The position numbers were made by a program, and so were the translations under genes. Below, in pieces: positions 7,823 to 16,823 of a stretch of 64,000 nucleotides of DNA; position 1 is the stretch's first letter; each line of letters opens with the position of its first letter. Source of the DNA: CAVZCK01 sp963798805 (GTDB taxonomy: Bacteria; Pseudomonadota; Alphaproteobacteria; Rhizobiales; Rhodomicrobiaceae); contig CAWCVC010000009.1 of the NCBI GenBank assembly GCA_963798805.1, positions 124,001 through 188,000 of the forward strand. The letters run 5' to 3'. The notes beneath the pieces are model-generated. The model was not told the DNA's origin. It ran no database searches and saw only the letters and a list, made by a program, of their open reading frames with translations.

Positions 7823-8374
7823 GGCCGTAGTTTGCTGTTTGTTCTTTGATTTTGCCTTGTTTTGCCTCAGCTTTTGCTTCACCGCTTTGCATGTGAGCCA
7901 GCAAATTGGTTCAATGCAGGTTCCGCGCGACCCGCGAACGCACCCCAGAGGATGAACGGTCAGCCCGATAAATGAGCGAAAACACCGCCAAGATGGTTCT
8001 TCAAGCCCTCTCCCCCTTCAGGTGAATTAGATCGGAGGCGAAAGCGATGAGAGCGCTCGCCCACGCTGCGACGCGTTCTTTTCGCAGCCCCTAAGCGAGA
8101 TATACGCGCTGTCAAAGGCAGCCCCCGCCTCGAAGCGGTCATCGCCACGCCCTGAAATCCAATTACGCTCGGCCCCAGGCGCCAGAAGTCCACTTCGTCC
8201 GGCCAACTTTGCGCCGTTTTCGCAAACCTCTCGCAGGAGAGGACATGCGGCGAAATCGATGCTGCATTTCGGCCACGCCAAGACGGCCATCGATGCGGAA
8301 GGTCACACACGTGAGGCGAGCATTGATCTAAGATGATAAGTACGATTCACTTGGCTTAGACTTGGAGCAGACTA
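7823..8374. other. intergenic, no gene recognised
   Basis: Sequence right of the island. Frames on both strands between 7960 and 8310 are open but low-complexity and without ribosome sites. The block resembles non-coding multi-copy filler rather than a gene. The 3' end contains the promoter of the small secreted-protein gene at 8375. Confidence 0.35.
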
Positions 8375-8722
8375 ATGATCAAACATGCCCTTGCTGTTGC
8401 CCTTTTGGGAATAGGAATCGGCGTCACCGGCCATGCGCCGGTTTACGCCGCGCCGCCTCTATCCGGAGTTGCAGCCTCCTCGATAAGAATAGCCGATAAT
8501 ACCGTGGTAAAAGTCGGCGGGCTCTGTCTCGACGAGGTGCCGGTCGTGCAAGGCGTCGTCGCCTTCGTTCAGCTCTTGCGTGATGAGGAAATCGACCGTT
8601 ACTGCGACAGGCACTATGATGGCGATGACTACGATCGGCACACATACGACGATCGCAAGTATCCCAGCTATAAAGACGACGGATATGCGCAGCCGAAAGA
8701 TCTGAAGAGGGCACTGCGGTAA
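8375..8722 (+). CDS. small secreted protein of unknown function
   Basis: 115 residues with a Sec signal peptide (MIKHALAVALLGIGIGVTG, cleavage after VYA). The mature part has two cysteines and a strikingly Asp/Tyr/His-rich stretch (DDYDRHTYDDRKYPSYKDD). A GGAG ribosome site lies 8 nt before the ATG. The acidic aromatic tail suggests a surface or cation-binding role, but no family is recognised. It stands alone; the next gene is on the opposite strand. Confidence 0.6.
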   Translation: MIKHALAVALLGIGIGVTGHAPVYAAPPLSGVAASSIRIADNTVVKVGGLCLDEVPVVQGVVAFVQLLRDEEIDRYCDRHYDGDDYDRHTYDDRKYPSYKDDGYAQPKDLKRALR

Positions 8723-9133
8723 AGGCGTCGCCGCTTCCGCCTTCGGTCAAGGGCCGGCATCGACGGAGCGCCAGTGACGGGAATAATCCGACAGCGGACA
8801 ATTCGCACCTAAAGCAACTGATCGTATTGAGGCTATCGCGACAAGAGCGTGGTATTCCCGCTTGCGCCTTGTTGCGGAATTCAGCATGGCGGCAGCTTCT
8901 TGCCCATTTTTGCGCTTCGACCATCGCAGTGCGCGATGGAGAGAGTGCGGTGTCAAGAGACATTGGCTGGTCCCCGACCTTCCAACACGGGCCAATGGCA
9001 GCTATCGAGGCGAAAGCCCGGCGTTCCTACTTCAAGGCTCCATGACGGATGTCGAACCCATTCAGCATCTCGAACCTAAAGACTGCGCTCCAGCCTTTGT
9101 AAGCGACACTCGCGAGCAAAGTCACGCGACAGG
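8723..9133. other. intergenic, no gene recognised
   Basis: About 410 bp between two converging genes. Overlapping short frames exist on both strands but none has a ribosome site or recognisable product. Confidence 0.35.
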
Positions 9134-9934
9134 CTACTCCGCTGCCGCCTGTCTGCGCCATGAAGCGACGAACAGGTCGAGCTCTTTCGCTGATACATCC
9201 GACACCGCATAGTAAACGAAATCGTGACCGCGCCATTCGCGCACGGCATAGCCATCCCGCGCGCCGGCCATGATCATCGAACCATCATCGCTGCCGCCGG
9301 CTCTTGGAATCGCCGTGACGCTGATCAGGTGGCCGTGGCGCTGATAGACCTGGACCGGCACGGCCTCGCCGGCGATCACCTCGACACGGCCCCCCAGCAA
9401 CGGAAACCCGAGTGGTGCCAGATCGACGATCTGCGGCGAAAGCGCCAGCTTGCGGTCGAACCATGGCTTGACCGTGTGGCGGTCGCTCGATGTCACATCG
9501 ACGGGCGCGGCCGCCAGAAGCGAGCGCTGATGGTCGGCAATAATCGCCTGCATTGCCGCTGACTCCGGATCGGGCTGCGTGGTCAAATATGTAACGCCAG
9601 ACGCCAGGCAGGAGGCGACCACCGCAGCGGCTGCCATTTGCCGCCATTCGAATCGGCCCGTGACGGGCCGGGCCGGAACAGTAGCCGGTCCACCGTCATC
9701 GGCAATTCCGGCAATCCGGCGGCGCAGCGTCTCGGACGCCTGGTCTTTTGCGACGCATGATGCGATCGTCATGCGCAAATTTGACAGCCGATCATATTCG
9801 GCCTTGAGACCCGCATCTGCTTGCATGCGCCGCTCGACGTCCAGGGCCGCCGATGCGTCGAGCTCGCCGTCGAGATAGGCATTCAGCAGAAGCAGCGCTT
9901 CTTCGCGCGATGACCAGGAGCTCGGCTTGATCAT
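9134..9934 (-). CDS. membrane anti-sigma factor
   Basis: 266 residues. The N-terminus (LLNAYLDGELDASAALDVE) is the typical anti-sigma domain that grips an ECF sigma factor; the HxxxCxxC zinc motif is absent. One transmembrane helix lies around residues 100-118 (MAAAAVVASCLASGVTYL), followed by a periplasmic sensor domain of about 145 residues. Its start overlaps the stop of the ECF sigma gene by 4 bp, the usual coupling of sigma/anti-sigma partners. It should hold the sigma factor at the membrane until an envelope signal is sensed; the signal may relate to the cupredoxin and phosphoesterase genes upstream in the operon. Confidence 0.85.
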   Translation of the reverse strand: MIKPSSWSSREEALLLLNAYLDGELDASAALDVERRMQADAGLKAEYDRLSNLRMTIASCVAKDQASETLRRRIAGIADDGGPATVPARPVTGRFEWRQMAAAAVVASCLASGVTYLTTQPDPESAAMQAIIADHQRSLLAAAPVDVTSSDRHTVKPWFDRKLALSPQIVDLAPLGFPLLGGRVEVIAGEAVPVQVYQRHGHLISVTAIPRAGGSDDGSMIMAGARDGYAVREWRGHDFVYYAVSDVSAKELDLFVASWRRQAAAE

Positions 9935-10512
9935 GCTGCACCGGCCTTTCCGCCGCTTGCCGTGCCGATTCGCCGGATGAGCTGGCTTCGGGCGCGGGCC
10001 AGCCGGGACATCACCGTGCCGACCGGGATCGAGACGATCTGCGAAATTTCGCGATAGCTCAGCCCTTCGATTTCCCGCAGCACGAGCACCTCGCGGAATG
10101 ACAGCGGCAGCTCGGCAATGGCGCGTTCCAGCTCGGCGGTGTCCGTACGAGCCATCATCACCGCTTCGGGGCTCGCTGTCTCCGTCCTGTCCGTCATCTC
10201 AAGTCCAGCCTGTTCGAATATGCGGTCGTCGTCGGTCACCAGCACCGTTTTCGGCCGGTTCTTGGCGAGCCAGGTGAAGGCGGTGTTGCGCACGATCACC
10301 AGCAGCCAGGCCCGCGGATTTGTCTGCCGGACAGTGCCGGTGGCGCCGTAGGCCCGGATGCAGGCATCCTGCACCACATCCTCCGCATCGGCGATGTTGC
10401 CGGTCAGCCAGCGGGCCAGCGAAAGCGCGTCGTCGAGATAAGGGAGAACCATCTCCCTGAATCGCTGCTGTTCGTCCATCGCGCCTCGTTCGCCCGCCGG
10501 CTGCGGTGCCAT
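9931..10512 (-). CDS. ECF-type RNA polymerase sigma factor
   Basis: 193 residues. Region 2 is visible as DAEDVVQDACIRAYGA with the downstream NPRAWLLVIVRNTAF. Region 4 is visible as LPLSFREVLVLREIEGLSY and SIPVGTVMSRLARARSQL (promoter -35 recognition helix). It directs RNA polymerase to stress promoters, probably including its own operon promoter at 11821-11855. The start at 10512 has AAGGGCG upstream; an alternative ATG is 11 codons in. It lies third in the operon behind the phosphoesterase and cupredoxin genes. Confidence 0.92.
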   Translation of the reverse strand: MAPQPAGERGAMDEQQRFREMVLPYLDDALSLARWLTGNIADAEDVVQDACIRAYGATGTVRQTNPRAWLLVIVRNTAFTWLAKNRPKTVLVTDDDRIFEQAGLEMTDRTETASPEAVMMARTDTAELERAIAELPLSFREVLVLREIEGLSYREISQIVSIPVGTVMSRLARARSQLIRRIGTASGGKAGAA

Positions 10513-10524
10513 CGCGTTCGCCCT

Positions 10525-10845
10525 TTAAGGCTTGACGATGATCTTGCCTCTCATATGCGGATGCAGCCCGCAAAAATACCTGACCTCGCCCGCCTCGGCG
10601 AATGTCATCGAGAACTTCTCATCCGTGTCGAGCACATGCGAGTGGAACTTTGCCTTCTCATCAACGACACTGTGCGGAATATCGTCGCCGTTGATCCAGG
10701 TGACCACCGTGCCCGGTTTGACCGTCAGCTCGGGCGGGTTGAAGGTGAAATTGTGGATGTGGATCACGGCGTCCGCCGCCCGGACCTCGCCCGCCATCAG
10801 GATCACCATCAGCGGCACGACAATGCGAAATGAGATCATGGTCAC
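10525..10845 (-). CDS. periplasmic cupredoxin (plastocyanin/pseudoazurin-like)
   Basis: 106 residues with a signal peptide cleaved near VRA-ADA. The mature domain is a single cupredoxin fold. Type 1 copper ligands are present: His in GDDIPHSV, then the C-terminal cluster Cys, His and Met in YFCGLHPHMRGKI. It would shuttle electrons or bind copper in the periplasm. The gene overlaps the upstream phosphoesterase by 4 bp (ATGA) and is 12 bp from the sigma gene, so it is part of the sigma regulon it sits in. Confidence 0.9.
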   Translation of the reverse strand: MTMISFRIVVPLMVILMAGEVRAADAVIHIHNFTFNPPELTVKPGTVVTWINGDDIPHSVVDEKAKFHSHVLDTDEKFSMTFAEAGEVRYFCGLHPHMRGKIIVKP

Positions 10846-11783
10846 CCCAGCGCCTTATCGGTGATGGCCAGGGGCTCGGTTCCGCGCCGGAACGTCACCT
10901 CGGTAATGCCCAGCACGCTGCGCAGCTTATCGGCCGGGACAAGCATCGGGCCGGGCGAGGGCGCCGTGCCAGGAGCGGGCTGCGGGAAGGCAGTTGAGCG
11001 GGCGGTATGGAAGGTGACGTTGCCCTCCACCTTCTGCATCAGCTGATGAATGTGCCCGTTGAGCACGGTGACCGAGCCGAAGCGCTTCAGATAGCTGAGC
11101 GCGATGGCGGAATCCTCCGTGCCCCAACCCCATGCGGGGTAGACGGTCCACAAGGGGATATGAGCGAACACGACGATGGGAGTGGAGGCCTGCAGCGCCT
11201 TGAGGTCGTCTTCCAGCCATTCCAGCTGCTCACGGCCAAGATTGCCAAGACCGCCGGCCTTCAAATTGGCGACATTGACGAGCCCGACGAAATGGACGCC
11301 GTCCTGGTCGAAACTGTACCATCCGTTGCCCCTGGCGTTCTTGCCGTAGCGCTCCAGATAGGCTTTGCCGGCGCCCTCATCGACGATGTCGTGCTCGCCC
11401 GGAACATAATGCACATCGAGCCCGGCGCCGCCGATCAGTTGTGCTGCATCGTCGAACTCGTCGGGCTTGGACAGATGGGTGATGTCGCCAGTGTGCAGCA
11501 TCAAAGCCGGTTTGACTTCGAGCCCTTTCACCTGATCGATCGCCTCCTTCAGCGTTGCGATCGCATGCGGATTGGCGGCCTTGTTGAAACCGATGTGGCT
11601 GTCGGAGATTTGAACGAAAGTGAAGCCCTTGGCCGCTTCCGCCGCTTCGGCGCTGTCGAGCAAACCGATGGATTTGGGCACGCCGCCCGCGACCGTCCAA
11701 AGCACGCCGGTGCCGGCCCAGATCATGCATTCGAGCGCATGCCGGCGCGTCAAGCCGTTATGATCATCTTGCTGGTTCTTCAT
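10842..11783 (-). CDS. Tat-exported metallophosphoesterase
   Basis: 313 residues. The N-terminus has a twin-arginine motif (TRRHALECM) and hydrophobic segment, so it is folded before export. Calcineurin-like metallophosphoesterase motifs appear in order: DSH in VQISDSHIG, GD in LHTGDITH, then VPGEHD where most relatives have GNHD/E, AH in VVFAHIPLW, and NGHIHQ. The GEHD change replaces the bridging Asn; relatives in similar operons may share it, but I cannot check. It is the first gene of a four-gene operon with cupredoxin, ECF sigma and anti-sigma. The substrate is unknown. Confidence 0.88.
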   Translation of the reverse strand: MKNQQDDHNGLTRRHALECMIWAGTGVLWTVAGGVPKSIGLLDSAEAAEAAKGFTFVQISDSHIGFNKAANPHAIATLKEAIDQVKGLEVKPALMLHTGDITHLSKPDEFDDAAQLIGGAGLDVHYVPGEHDIVDEGAGKAYLERYGKNARGNGWYSFDQDGVHFVGLVNVANLKAGGLGNLGREQLEWLEDDLKALQASTPIVVFAHIPLWTVYPAWGWGTEDSAIALSYLKRFGSVTVLNGHIHQLMQKVEGNVTFHTARSTAFPQPAPGTAPSPGPMLVPADKLRSVLGITEVTFRRGTEPLAITDKALG

Positions 11784-11820
11784 GTCGTATCCCTTTTCCG
11801 AAGCTCAAAAAACACGCTTC

Positions 11821-11855
11821 GTACGACACGACTCGCCCGCCGACGGATTTATTCC
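11821..11855 (-). promoter_or_regulatory. candidate ECF-sigma promoter
   Basis: On the minus strand GGAATAA (within 11848-11855) is followed 17 bp later by TCGTGTCG. This spacing and the GGAA -35 core fit ECF promoters. It lies about 40 bp upstream of the metallophosphoesterase start and could make the operon autoregulated. Confidence 0.5.
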
Positions 11856-12652
11856 ATCGATGTTCGCTTACTGGACCGGATATCCGGTTGCCGGTATCAG
11901 CCCGGCTGTGGCCCTGGTGATAGGTCTCTAAGATGCCTCTGGGCACGCCTGACCATCGCGGCTGGCGACTGCAGCTTCCGAAGCGGCGAGGATCCAAGCG
12001 AGAGCGATCAGCTTCATGGACTCGACCAAGTCTCTTCAGGGTCACGAATAGCCCAGGGATCGGCGGCCTAGGAGATGCCGTCCGAGCCCGAGCGCGAGCA
12101 TTGCAAAGACGAAGCGGATAACGCATCAGGCGCGGTCAAGAATAGCGATTCTGTTCGATACGCGTATCGACATGACGCGCCGTGGCGCGCGCCAGACCGC
12201 ATGATTACCCAGCGATTGCAAGGCATAAGCAGAGATTGCACTGGGCCTTCTCGCGGTCTGCCGGAGGCGTTTTTTTCGCCTCAAAAGAGTGTTGCGCCCC
12301 GGCTACAACGCAAGTCGCATTCGATGAATTTTGCGATAATTCGAGATAAATGTGTCTTTTGAGCGCCTAGTGCTTCACCGGAAACCTTCCTCCGCCCTCT
12401 CTCGATTGAAGTTATTTTTAAATTTAAATTCAATTATACCTCCCTTTTGCTGTGTTCATTTCGATGTCAAAAAAGTGGATTCAATTAGGCATTGAAGTCA
12501 AAAAATGCACATAATGCCTCAATACTATATAGATCGCCGACAGAAAACAGCTGAGAGCTATCCGGGGCTGCGTGAGCGCCAAAGGTTGCTGATTATATTG
12601 CCCGTTCGCGGTGCCGGTGCTGTTTCTGCAATAACCCAACCGGAAGATATGG
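11856..12652. other. intergenic region with an AT-rich tract
   Basis: About 800 bp between divergent genes without a supportable gene. From about 12395 to 12520 the sequence turns markedly A/T-rich (runs such as TTTTTAAATTTAAATTC). This may be the promoter region of the following secretion gene or an H-NS-like silenced foreign tract. Confidence 0.4.
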
Positions 12653-15319
12653 ATGTCAAGCGTACCAAGCGGTCCGCAGAACCGGAAAGTTGTGTGGACG
12701 ATTCGCCGCCTCCTCGCGGCGGCGTCGGACGAAACTCCACCGCGCCGGCCGCCGCAGCCGGTGGTTCCGCGCAATCAGTCTGCGATGCGGGTGGCGACGC
12801 CCTATCAGCCATCACGGCGCGCGCCGGTGCCTACGCGCCCCACAGCACCGGCGCCCGACTGCGACTGGCCGGAGGAGGAATTCACCTGGCCGCACGAGGA
12901 ATTCGCGGCCATCGCGGATGACCAGCCGACCCCTGATTCCTTAGAGAACCGAGGCGAACAACGGAACTGGGGCATGCCCATCATTGATTGGGGCGACGGG
13001 AACGCGGTGGAATGGTCACCTAAGGCGGTCTCGCGCCCGGCTAAGAGGCCTCGGCCGCGACCCGAACCCGCTCCACCCCGGTCCTTCCATCCCCTGCCCG
13101 CCCAGGGCGCTGTCCCACACCCGGCGCAGCGGCGCATTCAGAAGGCCTCGCGGCGGCAGTATCGGGAGGCATTGGCAGAACCCCTCCAGCGGGAGCCCCT
13201 GCCTGAGGCCAGATGGCAGGTCGAATCGAGGCATGCCGCCCACGCTAAGCCCAGGGTATCTACGGCGAAGGCCGCGCGGCGGCGGGCCTCCGGCACCGAA
13301 GCCGGACGCGAGGAGGCCATCACCACGGCGCGGCGCGAGGAGGCTGAGGCCAGGGCGCGCCAGCAATATCTCGCCAAGATCCGCCGGCAGCACACAGCCA
13401 TCCAGGCACGCCTTCAGTACGTCCTGGCAGAGCTGAGCTACGAAGCTCCCCCTCCCCCGCTGCTGCCTCAGCCCACCGGACCGCGGCGCGCCCGCACCAT
13501 GGTGGCGGGCCAGGCACAGCAGACGCCGCCGCGCCTGTCGCAGACCGGGTGTGACCGTGTGCCGAACATCGTCGCCGTCGCAATCAGGTCGGTGAAGCGC
13601 GCAGGTGTCGCCGCTGGACTGTTCAGCCTGTTTACCAACATCCTGACGCTCGCCAGCCCGCTTTTTATGATGGGAGCCTATGAGCTCGCCCCCGACAGTA
13701 TCCCGCCGCTGCTCGCGCTCAGCGTCCTGCTGGTGGCGCTCTATGGCGCGCACGTCTTCCTCGACATGCTGCGCCGCGAGATCATCAAGCGCGCCGCCGG
13801 CCGCCTCGACACTCAGCTCGGCCCGGCGATATGCAATGCCTTGCGCCATCGCCTCGCCACCGGCAAGGCCATTCCGGACGGGCCGCTGCGCGATCTCGGA
13901 AGCTTGCGGCAGTTCATGTCCGGCTCGGGGCCAGCGACATTCCTCGACCTACCCTGGGCGCCCATTTCCCTACTGATCATCACCATGATGCACTGGTCGC
14001 TGGGCGTGATCACCGGGATCGGCATGCTGGTCATGGTGGCGATCGCGGTCGCGGGCGAGACCCGCACGCGCGCCCTGCTGCAGGAGGGCAAGCAGGCGCG
14101 CGAGGACGCCGCCAGGCTGGCACTGGAGATGAGCCACGACATCGAAGCGACCGCGGCGATGGAGACGACAGACCCGATCGGCATCCGTTGGCACGAAGCC
14201 CAGCAGCGCGCCGAGATGGCGATGCGCAGGGCTGGCGACCGCATGGCCGCGGTCGCATCGACCTCGGCGATCGTCCGCATGGTCATGCAGTCGGTGCTGC
14301 TCGCCGCGGGCGCGCTGCTCCTGACCGGGCACCAGATCTCCGTAGGCATAATGATTGCGGTGTCGGTCGTCGGCGGTAATGCACTCTCGCCGATCGGCCG
14401 GGCGGTTTTAGAGTGGCGCGGCCTGATCGGTGCCCGCGATGCGTTCGGCCGGCTGGAGGTCCTCGACAAGCACTATCCCGCTCAACGGAAGCGCCTCTCG
14501 CTTTCCGCGCCGAAAGGCAGGATCGAGGTGCGTCACCTGCAGGTGACGCCGCCGGACGCCGAGATGCCGGTGATCCAGCAGATCAGCTTCACGCTGAAGG
14601 CCGGCGAGGCGCTCGGCGTGATCGGCGCCAACACGGCGGGCAAATCTGCCCTCGCCCGCGCGCTGACGGGGCTCAGGACCCCCGACTGCGGCCGGGTGCG
14701 TCTCGACGGCGCGGATCTGCGAATGCTGAGCCGCGACGAGCTCGGCCCGAAGGTCGGCTATCTGCCGCAGACCGTCGAGCTGCGCGACGGCACCGTAGGC
14801 GAGAACATCGCTCGCTTCGATCCGAATGCCACCCGGGCCTCGATTGTCCGGGCGGCGAAGAAGGTCGGCATCCACGATATGGTCGCCGGCCTGCCGGACC
14901 GCTATAACTTCAAGGTCGGTGAAAACGGCCTGCGCCTCTCCGCCGCTCAGCGCAAGCATCTCGGCCTCGCCCGCGCGGTGTTCGGCGATCCGGTGCTGGT
15001 GGTGCTGGACGAACCGGCCCATCTCGACGTGCTCGGCAAGGCCGCCCTGCGCCAGACCGTGACGGCGCTCAAGGCATCGCGAACCACCGTCATTCTGATC
15101 ACTCACCGACCGGATGCGCTCGACGCTGTCGATCACATCCTGGTGCTCGAGGATGGCAAGCCCCGCGCCTTTGGCAGGAAATCCAAGGTGCTCAAGGTTC
15201 TCACCGGCAAGGACGGCAAGCCGGTCGGCGCACCGGCCGTCGCGGCGAGGGCCCGGACGGCGCTGTCGAATCGCACGGCGAAGGTCACGCCGGTGCTGAA
15301 GGCGGCGAAGAAAGCATAA
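12653..15319 (+). CDS. type I secretion ABC ATPase/permease (PrtD-like) with long Pro/Arg-rich N-terminal extension
   Basis: 888 residues, against roughly 580 for usual PrtD-type exporters. Residues 1-305 are Pro/Arg/Glu-rich and probably disordered, with a tandem motif (WPEEEFTWPHEEF). A six-helix exporter membrane domain follows (about 315-600), then a nucleotide-binding domain from about 623. Walker A is GANTAGKS (658-665), the Q-loop is YLPQTVELRDGT, Walker B ends VVLDEP (786-788) and the H-loop His is at about 818 (ITHRP). The ABC signature is LSAAQ (762-766) instead of LSGGQ, which may weaken ATP hydrolysis. No HlyD-type adaptor or RTX substrate gene is adjacent, so it is an orphan. The start is uncertain. 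Confidence 0.8.
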   Translation: MSSVPSGPQNRKVVWTIRRLLAAASDETPPRRPPQPVVPRNQSAMRVATPYQPSRRAPVPTRPTAPAPDCDWPEEEFTWPHEEFAAIADDQPTPDSLENRGEQRNWGMPIIDWGDGNAVEWSPKAVSRPAKRPRPRPEPAPPRSFHPLPAQGAVPHPAQRRIQKASRRQYREALAEPLQREPLPEARWQVESRHAAHAKPRVSTAKAARRRASGTEAGREEAITTARREEAEARARQQYLAKIRRQHTAIQARLQYVLAELSYEAPPPPLLPQPTGPRRARTMVAGQAQQTPPRLSQTGCDRVPNIVAVAIRSVKRAGVAAGLFSLFTNILTLASPLFMMGAYELAPDSIPPLLALSVLLVALYGAHVFLDMLRREIIKRAAGRLDTQLGPAICNALRHRLATGKAIPDGPLRDLGSLRQFMSGSGPATFLDLPWAPISLLIITMMHWSLGVITGIGMLVMVAIAVAGETRTRALLQEGKQAREDAARLALEMSHDIEATAAMETTDPIGIRWHEAQQRAEMAMRRAGDRMAAVASTSAIVRMVMQSVLLAAGALLLTGHQISVGIMIAVSVVGGNALSPIGRAVLEWRGLIGARDAFGRLEVLDKHYPAQRKRLSLSAPKGRIEVRHLQVTPPDAEMPVIQQISFTLKAGEALGVIGANTAGKSALARALTGLRTPDCGRVRLDGADLRMLSRDELGPKVGYLPQTVELRDGTVGENIARFDPNATRASIVRAAKKVGIHDMVAGLPDRYNFKVGENGLRLSAAQRKHLGLARAVFGDPVLVVLDEPAHLDVLGKAALRQTVTALKASRTTVILITHRPDALDAVDHILVLEDGKPRAFGRKSKVLKVLTGKDGKPVGAPAVAARARTALSNRTAKVTPVLKAAKKA

Positions 15320-16202
15320 GGCCGCTCCATAGGTACGGAGCGGATTCGCGCGCACTAGAGGGCCCTCCAGAGTGGCCGCATGATGCCGCTGCGCGCTCAG
15401 TGCGGGGGCGCCAGCCTCTTAAGCGCGTCGCGGCGCTGTTGCTGTTCCGCCTCTTCCCGCAGCGCCGTAAGCCGCGAGCAAGACGTGCAACCACATAACC
15501 GACCCCTCATTTGCGGCCAGTCTCCGGCGCGCTCTTCCTGTAGCCGCGCCAACGTTATGAACGCGGTGACGCTGAGAGGGACGCGCGACCTGGCAATCCC
15601 GACATGCAAAAAAGCCTGCATAAGCGCCGGCGCCCAGTTCGGCCGCGGGGCGTTTGCGGTGGTCGAGCGCTTGGCGGCCGATGACCGCACCTGGCCCGCT
15701 TCCGAAGATCAGCCATGTCGGCGGCGCTTCCGCAGTCGGAGGTGTAGCGGCCGTATCATCCGGAGGCGGGGCATGGCCAAGGGCTGTCGCCATTTGGCGA
15801 TCCCGCGATGTCGGGAATCACCGCGAAGCAGCCGATCGGCTACGCTCCGGGAAACAGCGGCAACCGTCTCCCTCTCCGACTCCTGACTCCGCCAGCACGA
15901 ATAAGACAGCCCTGTAGCTGCTTAGAATGGGTAAGCAATTTTTGCGGTGCCTCGGTGGGATGGCGCGCAAGTCAACTTTGGGAGAACTGCCCGCTGCCGT
16001 TGTGTGCTTATGACATGCGACTTGTCATTGGCGACAGGGGGACGTAGGGTGCACCTGCGACTTTGGCCAGACGATTGGGCCGTTTCACCCGAGCAGTGCT
16101 GGGTGCACGTTCAACTTCTCTACCAAAACTCCGCTTAGCGAGCAACGGCAGCCTTCTGGGTGCCGGTAGCTCATGTGCATTCACATTGCGAAAGGCAAAG
16201 AC
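15320..16202. other. intergenic region, at most one doubtful small gene
   Basis: About 880 bp between the secretion gene and the cold-shock gene. Several overlapping frames exist. The one I consider least unlikely is listed separately (15397-15690 minus). The last 250 bp would include a long 5' leader of the cold-shock transcript, as is common for csp genes; no defined structure was traced. Confidence 0.35.
15397..15690 (-). CDS. doubtful hypothetical protein
   Basis: 97 residues, with a plausible globular/helical pattern in the second half (LREEAEQQQRRDALKRLAPP) and a C-x2-C pair (CGCTSC). No ribosome site or family supports it, and overlapping frames on the other strand are equally long. 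Listed only because amino-acid composition is more protein-like than its shadows. Confidence 0.22.
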   Translation of the reverse strand: MRSSAAKRSTTANAPRPNWAPALMQAFLHVGIARSRVPLSVTAFITLARLQEERAGDWPQMRGRLCGCTSCSRLTALREEAEQQQRRDALKRLAPPH

Positions 16203-16412
16203 ATGACCAGAGGCACCGTGAAATTCTACAATGATCAGAAGGGTTTTGGCTTCATCGCGCCGGACGATGGCGGCAATGACGTGTTCGTCCATGCGACGGC
16301 ACTGGAGCGCGCCGGCATCCGCCACCTCGGCGAGGGCCAGAAGGTGGAGTTTGAGACCCAGCGCGATCAGCGCTCCGGCAAGATGGCTGTGAGCACGCTG
16401 CAGATCGCGTAA
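16203..16412 (+). CDS. cold-shock protein (CspA family)
   Basis: 69 residues from the ATG at 16203 (MTRGTVKFYNDQ), a single OB-fold cold-shock domain. RNP1 is KGFGFI and RNP2 is VFVHATAL, the single-stranded RNA/DNA-binding motifs. It is an RNA chaperone that melts secondary structure in mRNA. An upstream in-frame ATG at 16173 would add ten atypical residues and is rejected. A strong terminator follows, so it is monocistronic. Confidence 0.95.
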   Translation: MTRGTVKFYNDQKGFGFIAPDDGGNDVFVHATALERAGIRHLGEGQKVEFETQRDQRSGKMAVSTLQIA

Positions 16413-16441
16413 CCGCGTCGCGCGAGACCGTGCAAATTGAG

Positions 16442-16473
16442 AGCCGGGCCCCCCCGGGGGCCCGGCCTTTTTC
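16442..16473 (+). terminator. strong rho-independent terminator after csp gene
   Basis: A G/C-only stem (GCCGGGCCCCC against its complement) is followed by TTTTT, 30 bp after the csp stop. Confidence 0.85.
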
Positions 16474-16823
16474 TTGCCGCTGATTGCGAGCCAGGCAGTT
16501 ATAGGCCCGGTTCAGTGGGCGGCCCTGATGTCCGGTCGCACCCGCATCTCGGAAAATTGGGCGGCGCCGTGCCATCTCCAAATCGAGTCGAGGAAACTCA
16601 AGGCAGCGAGCCCAGCGACCGCAATGATCCGTAACCGGACGATCCAGGCCAGTCAGCGTCGGCGCCGAGGTTCGGTGTCGCGCTTGTATCGGGCTTTCTT
16701 TAGCTCGCGCCTCGAAGCTGTCAATCGGTAATGAAGCGGCGGCGCCCCGTGCGTTCCAGCACGGTAACCGACTCGCCGACCGACGCCGAAGTTTAGACGG
16801 ATTCAAAGCCTATTAATCGAAGA
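16474..16823. other. intergenic, no gene recognised
   Basis: About 350 bp between the csp terminator and the DUF3108 gene; no coding or structured signal recognised beyond the expected promoter of the latter. Confidence 0.4.

Noticed and set aside
7960..8310. Block with several overlapping open frames that looks like repetitive filler known in related genomes
   Set aside because: I could not demonstrate a second copy in this window and cannot run a search; no coding or structural evidence.
12505..12921. Alternative frame overlapping the start of the type I secretion gene
   Set aside because: Composition is Ala/Gly/Arg shadow-like after residue 60, while the chosen frame continues unbroken into the ABC core.
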